Shown piece by piece: positions 1-6,900 of a stretch of 13,040 bases of DNA. The notes under the pieces were generated by a model, which worked only from the letters and a program-made list of their open reading frames with translations, did no database searches and had not been told where the DNA came from. Source of the DNA: GCA-020343675 sp964462945 (GTDB lineage Bacteria > Planctomycetota > Phycisphaerae > Sedimentisphaerales > Anaerobacaceae); the NCBI GenBank assembly GCA_964462945.1, contig CAYWZW010000106.1, positions 1 through 13,040 on the forward strand, in the 5' to 3' direction. The translations under genes were made by a program, and so were the position numbers. Positions within the stretch are counted from its first letter, which is position 1. Every line of letters starts with the position of its first letter.

Positions 1-168
1 ATCGGCAGCGGAAGCCCTTTTTTATTAACACGCTTAAGGAACCGCCATTCGTACCGGACACCTTTAATTCTGATGACCCCTTTAATTCTGACCTTTTAAT
101 TCTGGCTGAGAAATATGTATGATGTCCCCAATGGCATTCACATAGTGCGGAACCCCCGTCGTGTAGGG
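1..168. other. Window-edge stretch without a confident gene
   Basis: No convincing complete gene is seen here. On the minus strand a short frame (codons for RIKGV, RIKGV, RYEWRFLKR) is open from about base 105 to the window edge but shows no start codon. The stretch also carries the short repeated AATTCTGA text described as a separate repeat. It lies downstream of the small membrane-protein gene on the minus strand. I see no clear terminator hairpin. Confidence 0.4.
58..106 (-). repeat. Short direct repeats resembling a mobile-element flank scar
   Basis: Seen directly: the text CCTTTAATTCTGA occurs twice and a shorter form TTTTAATTCTG follows, so the reverse strand reads AGAATTAAAGGGGTCA then AGAATTAAAGGTGTCC. 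From memory, GGGGTCA and GGTGTC text of this kind is common beside REP-associated tyrosine transposases in metagenomic bacteria; I could not check this. No transposase is present. A related signature lies at 2640-2720, so the two bracket RHS cassette 1. Confidence 0.35.
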
Positions 169-654
169 TCATTGCCCATCTTTAGAATGTCGAGTTTCTG
201 AAACCTCTTCGGGGTGGTATGCCACTTTTACCAACCTCTTCAAGAGCCTATTGCAAATCAAATAGACAAGCACAGATAGGAGCAGAGCAGCAAAACAAGA
301 AGCAAGGCCAACAAGAGTCCTTGCCTGTATCCCGTTAACCGATTTGGCTGCGAAATGGTAAACCGGATTCACAACCGAACCAAAGACGAGTATTCCCAAT
401 CCTGCGGCAATCAATTCTATTGCTCCGAATGCCCTCGCTCTAAGCATCAGGTATGAGGTGTATATAAAAGGTAGCCCCAGCACCAACAGTATTCCTAAGA
501 AACCAAGCGAAGCACACAGAAGAGCAAGATCATCCCTTGGCACAGGAAAAACGATCCCAATGCCGAAACAGACCAAGGAAAATCCAAAAAGCATACCCAG
601 GATGCTAATTCCCTGCAGGGCCAATTTGGCAATCTTCCTCTTTAGTCGAGCCAC
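169..654 (-). CDS. Small four-helix membrane protein, candidate partner/immunity of RHS tail 1
   Basis: Unrecognised protein of 161 residues from the chosen GTG start. Four hydrophobic segments are visible at about residues 14-36, 43-70, 77-99 and 113-135, with a basic N-terminus (ARLKRK) and a basic stretch after the last helix (RLLKRLVK), followed by a short polar tail. That predicts an integral inner-membrane protein. A TTG at 663 is also in frame, but the GGAG at 664-667 touches it; the GTG at 654 is 9 nt from GGAG, so I prefer it. The gene starts about 76 nt after the stop of RHS copy 1, on the same strand. The position directly after a variable RHS tail suggests an immunity or cognate partner, by analogy with polymorphic toxin systems. 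No sequence motif proves this. It could equally be an unrelated cargo gene. Confidence 0.7.
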   Translation of the reverse strand: MARLKRKIAKLALQGISILGMLFGFSLVCFGIGIVFPVPRDDLALLCASLGFLGILLVLGLPFIYTSYLMLRARAFGAIELIAAGLGILVFGSVVNPVYHFAAKSVNGIQARTLVGLASCFAALLLSVLVYLICNRLLKRLVKVAYHPEEVSETRHSKDGQ

Positions 655-663
655 TTGTTCCAA

Positions 664-667
664 CTCC
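664..667 (-). promoter_or_regulatory. Shine-Dalgarno GGAG that decides the GTG start
   Basis: The minus strand reads TAGGAG immediately before a TTG (zero spacing) and 9 nt before an in-frame GTG at 654. The in-frame TAG just upstream excludes earlier starts. Spacing favours the GTG. Confidence 0.5.
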
Positions 668-730
668 TATAGAACCAAGAACGAAATATCTGTTGCTAAT
701 CCTTGATTGCAGCTATCCAGACCCAAATAA

Positions 731-2668
731 TCAACAACCGTACATGATGAAGTTCTCTGGGGGTACCACAAACACCTCACAAGCCCTCACACGCACGACA
801 TAATCCAGTTCGCAAGCCACGACCCCCGCGAGCCAAAGGTCCCACGCTTTTACCACGCAGGCCCCATGCACCAGCCGACAGCCATATTGACAGGCCGCCC
901 TTTTGAGACCAAAGGGGAGACCAGCACATCTCCGCATGCACCAAGCTTTGAAGTCGCTACAGTTTGCGAGAGCCGTATCTCTCAGTGCCTCTATTAGCTC
1001 ATAACAAAAGGTACGCGCTTCGCTTGCGTCCTCCAGACACCTTTCATAGCCCTCCCAATCAGGAAACCAGTCATTTGAATCATTCACATCATTCGAATCA
1101 CAGCCAAGTCCAGATGGGTCTGTCACGTTTAATGGGTTGTTCATACAATAACGATACAAGTTCATCCCATCTCCGTAGCCGACCGGGTCTGTCTGTAAAA
1201 AACGGCCCATAAACGGATTGTAATATCTGGCGCGGTTATAGTAAAGGCCAATTTCGATATCGTAGCGCACGCCGGCGAACATGTACGGGTTGGGATGGTT
1301 GGCGTCTTCGACGGCCACTTCCCCATAAACCGAATACTGGTAGGTCTGGACGGTATCGCCTGCCGAATCACTCAGCGCCACGACGCTGCCTAAGGCGTCG
1401 AAATGGTAGTAATAGGTCGCGTTGGCGTCGGCCACCTCGATCATGCTGACCGGCTGGTCGATGCCCGGGCCGTAGATGTATTTACGCAGCAGGTTGTTAT
1501 TGCCGTCGTATTCGGCGATCACGTGGCCGCCGTCATGCACGTACCGGGTGCTGTAGCCATCCACTTTTTTCTCAACGCGCCGGCCGGCGACATCGTGTTT
1601 GTAGGCGATTTCCTGCCAGTTGGCCGGGTCCTGGGCGGGCGAAGGGCCGGTCCACTGCACGAAGTCCACCCACCCGCAGTCGTCGCCGGATTGGCCGCTG
1701 CCGTCCTTGACGTAGCGCCATTTGAGCGTGTGAATGCCGGAGCTGACGGCGTAGGACTTCTGCTGCCAGCCCACCTCCCCGCTGATCTGGTCCTTAAGCG
1801 TGCTGTCGATATAGAACTGCAAGTAATCGTGGCTCTGTTCGGAGGAGACCTTCCAATAGAACTTGACCGTTTGCGAGCTGTCCGAATCGACAATCGCCTG
1901 CAAGCAGGTTTCTCCTCCGGTGTCCGGCAGATCGTAATCGCTCTGGGCGGCATCGGCCTCATAGTAGTACTCGTCGTCCTCGCCGGACGCAATCCACCAG
2001 CCTGAACCTCCGCTCTCGGTGAATTTAAGCTGTGAGTCCAGGGCCTCGCTCATCGCATCCGGCTGGCCGACTATCGAGGTAGTCCCGACCTTCAATCCAT
2101 CCACCCAGCCGCAGTCGTCGCCGGCCGACCCGCTGGAGTCTTTGGAATAGACCCATTTGAGCGTGCGCGAGCCGGCGGTGAGACTGTAGGACTTCTTCTG
2201 CCAGTCCACCTCGCCGGTAATCCCGGTCTGATATTGCCCGTCGATATAGAACTTCAGGTAGTCGCCGGAGCCGGACGAGACCTTCCAGTAGAATGAGACC
2301 TTATCGCCCGCGGCGGCCGTGACCGTCGTCTGCATCCAGGATTCCTGGCTGTCGGAGATGGAACCGCTTTCGGCTGCATCGTTATCGTAATAGTCTGTAA
2401 AGGTCTGGCCGTACCAGTTTGCCGATCCGCCGGTAGAGATGGTATAGCTGCAATCCAGGGCCTCGGCCAGAGTTGGGGACGACGAACCAGCCTCCGGGAT
2501 CCATTCGACGTAATCGATCCATGCGCCTCCGTCCGAAGGTGTGCCGCTGCCGCCCTTGCTGTAATGCCACTGGAGGGTATGGCTGCCGGTGGTCGTTATC
2601 GTATAGGTGTACTGCGTCCGCCGATTCCCGCGCGTAGGCCTGCGAACGCAAAAAGATAAGCCTGACAC
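731..2668 (-). CDS. RHS repeat-associated core protein, 5'-truncated, with Cys-rich tail (copy 1)
   Basis: C-terminal part of an RHS/YD-repeat surface or secreted protein; 645 codons are open. Residues 19-56 are the end of one beta-sandwich-like module (GSHTLQWHYSKGG...GAWIDYVEW). Two fuller modules follow at about 69-195 and 209-340, each ending in CGWVD. The RHS core spans about 350-520 with YHFDALGSVVAL, YGEV, FAGVRYD, GLYYNRARYYNP, GRFLQTDP, NLYRY and terminal DPSG. Residues 521-645 are a variable tail with 12 cysteines, including CMRRC, CQYGC and a C-terminal Cys. The first ~18 residues do not match the module, so the real 5' end is missing; the junction is near 2612-2620. No good start context is seen. 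In RHS proteins the core forms a shell and the tail is often a toxin; that this tail is toxic is inference. The gene may be a silent tip cassette or a pseudogene. Confidence 0.8.
   Translation of the reverse strand: MSGLSFCVRRPTRGNRRTQYTYTITTTGSHTLQWHYSKGGSGTPSDGGAWIDYVEWIPEAGSSSPTLAEALDCSYTISTGGSANWYGQTFTDYYDNDAAESGSISDSQESWMQTTVTAAAGDKVSFYWKVSSGSGDYLKFYIDGQYQTGITGEVDWQKKSYSLTAGSRTLKWVYSKDSSGSAGDDCGWVDGLKVGTTSIVGQPDAMSEALDSQLKFTESGGSGWWIASGEDDEYYYEADAAQSDYDLPDTGGETCLQAIVDSDSSQTVKFYWKVSSEQSHDYLQFYIDSTLKDQISGEVGWQQKSYAVSSGIHTLKWRYVKDGSGQSGDDCGWVDFVQWTGPSPAQDPANWQEIAYKHDVAGRRVEKKVDGYSTRYVHDGGHVIAEYDGNNNLLRKYIYGPGIDQPVSMIEVADANATYYYHFDALGSVVALSDSAGDTVQTYQYSVYGEVAVEDANHPNPYMFAGVRYDIEIGLYYNRARYYNPFMGRFLQTDPVGYGDGMNLYRYCMNNPLNVTDPSGLGCDSNDVNDSNDWFPDWEGYERCLEDASEARTFCYELIEALRDTALANCSDFKAWCMRRCAGLPFGLKRAACQYGCRLVHGACVVKAWDLWLAGVVACELDYVVRVRACEVFVVPPENFIMYGC
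1109..2293 (-). repeat. RHS-module direct repeat, copy 1 (about 1185 bp)
   Basis: This segment aligns without gaps to 3976-5160 at a constant offset of 2867. Bases 1745-2008 are identical to 4612-4875 by eye (264 bp), and the rest shows scattered substitutions. Similarity stops sharply at the DPSG codons on one side and at FYWKV codons on the other. Confidence 0.85.
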
Positions 2669-2736
2669 CTTCAGTCTGTGGTTTCAACTAATCACTAATC
2701 AAGCTCTGACCCCAAGAATTCCCCTTATTTTCCTTC
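2612..2736 (-). repeat. Junction sequence with mobile-repeat-like signatures
   Basis: Between the broken 5' end of RHS copy 1 and the stop of the upstream small gene, the minus strand reads GGGGTCAGAGCTTGATTAG and then GGTGTCAGGCTTATC. The GGGGTCA and GGTGTC elements echo those at 58-106. I read this as a scar of a small mobile repeat at the cassette junction; there is no transposase gene and the call is tentative. Confidence 0.35.
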
Positions 2737-3255
2737 TTAGTCGTGTCCACTCCATACGAGGAAATATGCCTCTCCAAGCTCGTCATTGTACAAAAGTACC
2801 CACATATTCCGTTGGTATTGTTCGCTTTCAAATATTGCATAAGCCTCAGGATTGTCCCATTTGTCCAGCGTGAACCACGCGGGCTCACGTAGGGGGCGTG
2901 GATACAAGTGTACCTCCACTCTAGATCCCGAATTCCATTTCCAATCAAGGATCCCCTGCCGGTATTTTATCTTTTCAACTTTCCTAAAGGGTCGCGAGTC
3001 AATGATCGGGCCCAAATCCGTTCTGCTGATCTTGAAGCGGATCGTACATCTCTGGCTTGTAACTCCACTCGTTCGGCTTGCTCTGATCTGCATTACAGAA
3101 TCGGGAATGGGATTCAACACATAGCGCTTGAATAGGTCTGTTGACGGCTCTTCCAGCTCCAACCTTTGTCCGTGAATAAGCAGCCAAGCCAAACCAGCAA
3201 AAGCAAGAAACACCATGATGATTAGAAGAACCACTATATGTTTACTTTGTTTCAT
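2737..3255 (-). CDS. Membrane-anchored small protein, candidate partner/immunity of RHS tail 2
   Basis: Unrecognised family by motif; 172 residues. Basic N-terminus MKQSKH, then one strongly hydrophobic segment at about residues 6-28, then a soluble domain of about 140 residues rich in charged and aromatic residues (ISRTDLGPIIDSRPF, ILDWKW, WDNPEAYAIFE, YNDELGEAYFLVW). This predicts a single N-terminal anchor with the domain outside the cytoplasm. The start is well supported: GGGAGG lies 5 nt before the ATG at 3255. It begins 93 nt after the stop of RHS copy 2 and ends just before the broken 5' end of copy 1. I have an uncertain memory of similar small proteins beside RHS genes in planctomycetes. 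A role as immunity protein or tail-specific partner is inferred from position only. The base composition looks AT-richer than the RHS cores. Confidence 0.7.
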   Translation of the reverse strand: MKQSKHIVVLLIIMVFLAFAGLAWLLIHGQRLELEEPSTDLFKRYVLNPIPDSVMQIRASRTSGVTSQRCTIRFKISRTDLGPIIDSRPFRKVEKIKYRQGILDWKWNSGSRVEVHLYPRPLREPAWFTLDKWDNPEAYAIFESEQYQRNMWVLLYNDELGEAYFLVWSGHD

Positions 3256-3322
3256 GCTATCCTCCCTCTACCTTACGTTTTATTCCACTTTTCATATGTA
3301 GTTTTCTGCCCACTTACAACAA

Positions 3323-3338
3323 CATGCCAACATGCCAA
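3323..3338. repeat. Two tandem copies of CATGCCAA
   Basis: A perfect 8-nt tandem duplication lies in the 93-nt gap between RHS copy 2 and its downstream small gene. Function unknown; it may be chance or a small regulatory repeat. Confidence 0.3.
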
Positions 3339-3348
3339 TTGCTTACTC

Positions 3349-5076
3349 TTAGTGATCTGGGATCACATCTATCACGCCAGAATCTTCCCAATGCCATGTT
3401 CCCACTATCATGTATGGAGTACAGCCAGCCCATTCTTGCTCGATTTGGCCCGGCTTGTCAACCAAATGACCGGGATCCTTAAACCAGTCCGTCACGGAAT
3501 AAACAATCTGCACGGTCCATTTCCAACTGTCCGTCCAGCCGACACCATCCTCCCAAATACGTTCGACCCAGACGTAGGCTTCCGCCTCTATCGTGCCGTT
3601 CCCCATTACGACAAGAGGGTCCCGCGCTAAGAGCCTCAAAAAGATCCCCGCTTTACCCCCTGGCGCAAGATCATATCCAAGGGTCCCACGGACCCCGTAT
3701 GAGCCAGTAGTAATACCCAGCTCTTGAAGTTGTTGGCAATATTCCTTGATCTCATCAATCAGTCCTTCTTGGAAGATCGTAAGGAGCGGGCTCACATGTT
3801 CTTTGAAGGACTCGAGGAGCCCAATATTGTCTAAAGTCACCGTCTGGCCGTTTCCATAGCGGTACCACCCGAAGAAGTCCGCTGCGCTCCATGTGCCAGG
3901 GTAGGGTGGCTTCCCTCTATCCATTGTGTACGGCCACCACCACCATGGCGAGTCCGGGCTAATGAGCTGGATGCACCCAGAGGGGTCTGTTCGTACTACC
4001 GAATTGTTACCACAGTAAGTATACAAGTTCATGCCGTCGCCATAGCCAATGGGATCGGTCTGGAGGAACCTGCCCGTGTAGGGATTATAGTATCGGGCAC
4101 GGTTGTAGTAAAGGCCGATTTCGATATCGTAGCGCACGCCGGCGAACATGTAGGGGTTCGTGTGGTTGGCGTCTTCGACGGCCACCTCGCCATAGACGGA
4201 GTACTCGTAGGTCTGAACGGTGTCACCGCTTGCGTTGCTCAGCGCCACGACGGAACCCAAGGCGTCGAAGTGATAGTAGTACGTCGCGTTGCCGTCGGCG
4301 ACCTCGATCATGGAGACCGGCTCATCGGTGCACGGCCCGTAGATGTATTTGCGCAGCAGGTTGTTATTGCCGTCGTATTCGGCGATCACGTGAGGGCCGT
4401 CATAGACGTACCGGGTGGAATACCCATCCACTTTCTTTTCCACGCGCCGGCCGGTCACGTCCTGCTTGTAGGCGATTTCCTGCCAGTTGGCGGGGTCCTG
4501 GGTGGGCGAAGGCCCGGTCCACTGTACGAAGTCCACCCAGCCGCAGTCGTCGCCGGATTGGCCGCTGCCGTCCTTGACGTAGCGCCACTTGAGGATGTGA
4601 ATGCCGGAATCGACGGCGTAGGACTTCTGCTGCCAGCCCACCTCCCCGCTGATCTGGTCCTTAAGCGTGCTGTCGATATAGAACTGCAAGTAATCGTGGC
4701 TCTGTTCGGAGGAGACCTTCCAATAGAACTTGACCGTTTGCGAGCTGTCCGAATCGACAATCGCCTGCAAGCAGGTTTCTCCTCCGGTGTCCGGCAGATC
4801 GTAATCGCTCTGGGCGGCATCGGCCTCATAGTAGTACTCGTCGTCCTCGCCGGACGCAATCCACCAGCCTGAACCGCCGCTCTCGGTGAATTTAAGCTGA
4901 GAGTCCAGGGCCTCGCTCATCGCATCCGGCTGGCCGACTATCGAGGTAGTACCGACCGTAAGGCCATCCACCCAGCCGCAATCAGAGCCGCCATAGCCGC
5001 TGGAATCCTTGGAATAGACCCATTTGAGCGTGCGGGAGCCGGCGCTGAGACTGTAGGACTTCTTCTGCCAGTCCAC
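3349..5076 (-). CDS. RHS repeat-associated core protein, 5'-truncated, with 208-residue tail (copy 2)
   Basis: RHS core fragment; 575 codons from an internal GTG, but the frame and module homology continue upstream to about 5160, and the frame closes at a TAG at 5173-5175. No plausible start codon lies in that extension, so the natural 5' end is missing. Residues 1-45 finish one beta-module (CGWVD), about 56-187 form a second, and about 198-367 are the RHS core (YHFDALGSVVAL, FAGVRYDIEIGLYYNRARYYNP, GRFLQTDP, DPSG). The tail, 368-575, is unrelated to that of copy 1: it has four consecutive Trp at 378-381, a helical middle (LLESFKEH...IKEYCQQLQ) and a beta-rich end (AEAYVWVERIW, WKWTVQIVYSVTDWFKDP). 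I recognise no toxin fold. The downstream gene may be its partner. Silent cassette, remnant, or a fragment expressed by read-through are all possible. Confidence 0.78.
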   Translation of the reverse strand: MDWQKKSYSLSAGSRTLKWVYSKDSSGYGGSDCGWVDGLTVGTTSIVGQPDAMSEALDSQLKFTESGGSGWWIASGEDDEYYYEADAAQSDYDLPDTGGETCLQAIVDSDSSQTVKFYWKVSSEQSHDYLQFYIDSTLKDQISGEVGWQQKSYAVDSGIHILKWRYVKDGSGQSGDDCGWVDFVQWTGPSPTQDPANWQEIAYKQDVTGRRVEKKVDGYSTRYVYDGPHVIAEYDGNNNLLRKYIYGPCTDEPVSMIEVADGNATYYYHFDALGSVVALSNASGDTVQTYEYSVYGEVAVEDANHTNPYMFAGVRYDIEIGLYYNRARYYNPYTGRFLQTDPIGYGDGMNLYTYCGNNSVVRTDPSGCIQLISPDSPWWWWPYTMDRGKPPYPGTWSAADFFGWYRYGNGQTVTLDNIGLLESFKEHVSPLLTIFQEGLIDEIKEYCQQLQELGITTGSYGVRGTLGYDLAPGGKAGIFLRLLARDPLVVMGNGTIEAEAYVWVERIWEDGVGWTDSWKWTVQIVYSVTDWFKDPGHLVDKPGQIEQEWAGCTPYMIVGTWHWEDSGVIDVIPDH

Positions 5077-5160
5077 CTCGCCGGTAATCTGGGTTTGGTA
5101 TTGCGAGTCGATATAGAACTTCAGGTAATCGCCGGACGCGGAGGAGACCTTCCAGTAGAA
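3976..5160 (-). repeat. RHS-module direct repeat, copy 2 (about 1185 bp)
   Basis: Partner of 1109-2293, same orientation, ungapped. One side ends at the DPSG codons where the variable tail begins; the other ends abruptly near 5160, where the sequence turns into the unrelated spacer after the exodeoxyribonuclease gene. Confidence 0.85.
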
Positions 5161-5215
5161 TTTCAGCGCTCCCTATCTGTCCACCTCAGAAAACCGGCGT
5201 CTGTCCTGCGAAGGA

Positions 5216-5243
5216 GTGCCACCCGCTGGCTCGCGACTGGCAC
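5216..5243. repeat. Inverted repeat GTGCCA/TGGCAC in the spacer
   Basis: A 6-bp stem with a 16-nt loop in the 121-nt spacer between the exodeoxyribonuclease stop and the RHS copy 2 open frame. No T-tract follows, so it is not a canonical terminator. Confidence 0.3.
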
Positions 5244-5257
5244 AGCCGACCGCGTTG

Positions 5258-5297
5258 CACTAAACGACAGGCACAAGCCCGTTCTGCGTCGTTTGTG
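5258..5297 (-). terminator. Possible stem-loop directly after the exodeoxyribonuclease III stop
   Basis: CAC-T-AAACGAC at 5258-5268 pairs with GTCGTTT-GTG at 5288-5297: a 7-bp stem extended by 3 bp across a bulged base, with a 19-nt loop. It starts at the base next to the minus-strand stop codon. There is no U-run, so rho-independent termination is doubtful; it could be an RNA-stabilising or attenuating hairpin. Confidence 0.35.
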
Positions 5298-6071
5298 TCA
5301 GGGCCAGTTGAATTCAGCGACGATGGGGACATGGTCGCTGGGGCGCTGCGCGGCGCGGAGCTCTCTTTCGATGGTGCAGGCAGTGCTTCTGGCAGCCAAA
5401 GGTGCGGTCGCCATGATGTGGTCCAGGCGCCAGCCCAGATTGCGCTTGAACGAGTTTCTCATTCTGTAATCCCAGAAGGTATATTGGCCCGGCTTGTCGC
5501 AGTGCTTTCTAAAGACATCGACAAATCCCCAGGCCATCACTTCGTTCAGCGCCTTGTGCACGTCCGGGTGGAAGCAGACGTGGCCCAGCAGCGTCTGCGG
5601 ATCATAGACGTCGATGGGCGCTGGGGCGATGTTCAGATCGCCCACCCAAAGCACGGGGTCCTGGGGCGAAAAATTCTGCCGGAAGTAGCCCAGCAGCCGG
5701 CTGAACCACTCCAGCTTGTACTGGAACTTGTCCGAGTCGGGCAAGTAGCCCTGCGGGATGTATGTGTTGACGATGGCTAAGCCGTCGATCTCCGCGCGAA
5801 TCAGCCGGGCCTCATCGTGCGGCTCATCCGGCAGGCCGTATTCTATCTGCGCGATGGGACACCTGCTCAGTATGGCCACGCCGTTGTAGCTCTTCTGGCC
5901 TCTGAACGCATAGTTGTACCCGATCTCGTCGAACGCCTCGCCGGGAAATTCGGCGTCCTGAACTTTTGTTTCCTGCACGCACAGGACATCGACTTGGCTT
6001 TCGGCGAGCCACGCAAGCACAACGGGCAGGCGGGCACGCAGCGAATTCACATTGTAGCTGGCTATCTTCAT
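5298..6071 (-). CDS. xth: Exodeoxyribonuclease III (AP endonuclease family)
   Basis: Cytoplasmic DNA-repair enzyme of the exonuclease/endonuclease/phosphatase superfamily: it cleaves DNA 5' of abasic sites in base excision repair and has 3'-5' exonuclease and 3'-phosphatase activity in characterised members. The catalytic residues are all present: Asn7 (SYNVNSLR), Glu34 (QETK, metal binding), the TYIPQG stretch with Tyr109 next to it, Asp145 and Asn147 (GDLNIAP), the LGWRLDHI loop (Asp217/His218), and Asp246-His247 (RPSDHVPI). At 257 residues it has the usual family length. The start is supported by AGAGGA 5 nt before the ATG. It lies 37 nt after the ABC permease gene on the same strand, so it is probably co-transcribed, though no functional link is apparent. 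The call is confident; the exact subfamily (Xth versus ExoA type) is not settled by eye. Confidence 0.95.
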   Translation of the reverse strand: MKIASYNVNSLRARLPVVLAWLAESQVDVLCVQETKVQDAEFPGEAFDEIGYNYAFRGQKSYNGVAILSRCPIAQIEYGLPDEPHDEARLIRAEIDGLAIVNTYIPQGYLPDSDKFQYKLEWFSRLLGYFRQNFSPQDPVLWVGDLNIAPAPIDVYDPQTLLGHVCFHPDVHKALNEVMAWGFVDVFRKHCDKPGQYTFWDYRMRNSFKRNLGWRLDHIMATAPLAARSTACTIERELRAAQRPSDHVPIVAEFNWP

Positions 6072-6108
6072 TTCCGTCCTCTGTTACGAGCAAACTCCCT
6101 GCCGTTTC

Positions 6109-6900
6109 TCAATTGACCAATCGTTTTCGCAGTCGTCTTATGGCGAAGAAGCCGACCACCGTGATAAAGGCGGCGATGTAAAGCAGATCGAGCAGCAGGA
6201 TCGGGCCGTACCTGTTCGTACATACCGCCCGGACCAGTCTGACCGAGTGAGTCAGAGGGACAAGCTCGGCCACCGGCCGGACAAAGGGCGGCAGATTCTC
6301 GACCGGAAAAACCACGCCCGAGAAGAAAAAAATGGGAGAGATAAAGCCGGTGAAATAAAAGTTAAAGTGGTTGATGGTCTTGACGAAGGAAGTCACTAAC
6401 AGCGACAGCGCCCCGAACATCACGCCGGTCAGGAAACCGACCAGCGGGGCGAGCAGCCCATAGGGCAGGGCAATAATCCTGAAGGCCGCGAGGATGCACA
6501 AGACGGCAAACGAGAAAAAGAATCCCTTGGAGCCGACCCACAGCAGCTCGCCGACGATGAGGTTGTTGACGGTCATCGGGGCAGCGAGCATCCCATCATA
6601 GACCTTCTCGAACTCCAGGCGGATGAACGTGCCGAAGCTGCATTCGAACGCGGCGGTGAACATCGCCGTGGTGCACAGCAGCCCGGCGCCGAGAAACTCG
6701 ATATACTTGACGCCGCCCATCGGCTCGGTGATGTACTTGCCCAACCCGAGCCCGACGCCCAGCAAGAAAATCAGCGGTTCCAGGAACGGCGGGAACCCGT
6801 TGCTCAGCAGGTTCTTCGTATAGACGCGCATGTGCCGGAACCACACGCTGTAGAGCCTGCGATGGAGCGGCGGATATAAGACTATCTTACTGTCGGTCAT
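6109..6900 (-). CDS. ABC-2 type transporter permease (NodJ-like)
   Basis: Integral membrane subunit of an export-type ABC transporter; 263 residues, the typical length. Hydrophobic segments are visible at about 38-54, 68-88, 114-140, 145-170, 180-198 and 234-254, with a short basic C-terminus (RRLRKRLVN). The ABC-2 family text FFFSGVVFPVENLPPFVRPVAELVPLTHSVRLVRA covers residues 191-225 in sequence (motif shown in pieces: SGVVFPVENLPP, LVPLTHSVRLVR), which resembles NodJ and drug/polysaccharide exporters. GGGGAG lies 8 nt before the ATG. The first codons overlap the last of the ATPase gene by 14 nt, indicating translational coupling and a shared complex, presumably a dimer of permeases with two ATPases. 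Substrate unknown: it could be a lipid, oligosaccharide or drug. Confidence 0.92.
   Translation of the reverse strand: MTDSKIVLYPPLHRRLYSVWFRHMRVYTKNLLSNGFPPFLEPLIFLLGVGLGLGKYITEPMGGVKYIEFLGAGLLCTTAMFTAAFECSFGTFIRLEFEKVYDGMLAAPMTVNNLIVGELLWVGSKGFFFSFAVLCILAAFRIIALPYGLLAPLVGFLTGVMFGALSLLVTSFVKTINHFNFYFTGFISPIFFFSGVVFPVENLPPFVRPVAELVPLTHSVRLVRAVCTNRYGPILLLDLLYIAAFITVVGFFAIRRLRKRLVN

Noticed and set aside
1403..2005. Long plus-strand open frame (200 codons) opposite the RHS copy 1 modules
   Set aside because: It is the antisense shadow of the conserved RHS segment. The same shadow recurs at 4162-4872 because the DNA is duplicated, and it has no recognisable domain.
4162..4872. Plus-strand open frame of 236 codons
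   Set aside because: Antisense to the RHS core of copy 2; its conservation with the copy 1 shadow follows from the direct repeat and is not evidence of coding.
5164..5297. Possible gene in the spacer between RHS copy 2 and xth
   Set aside because: Only about 130 nt with inverted repeats and no supported start or domain; open frames here are fragments of neighbouring shadows.
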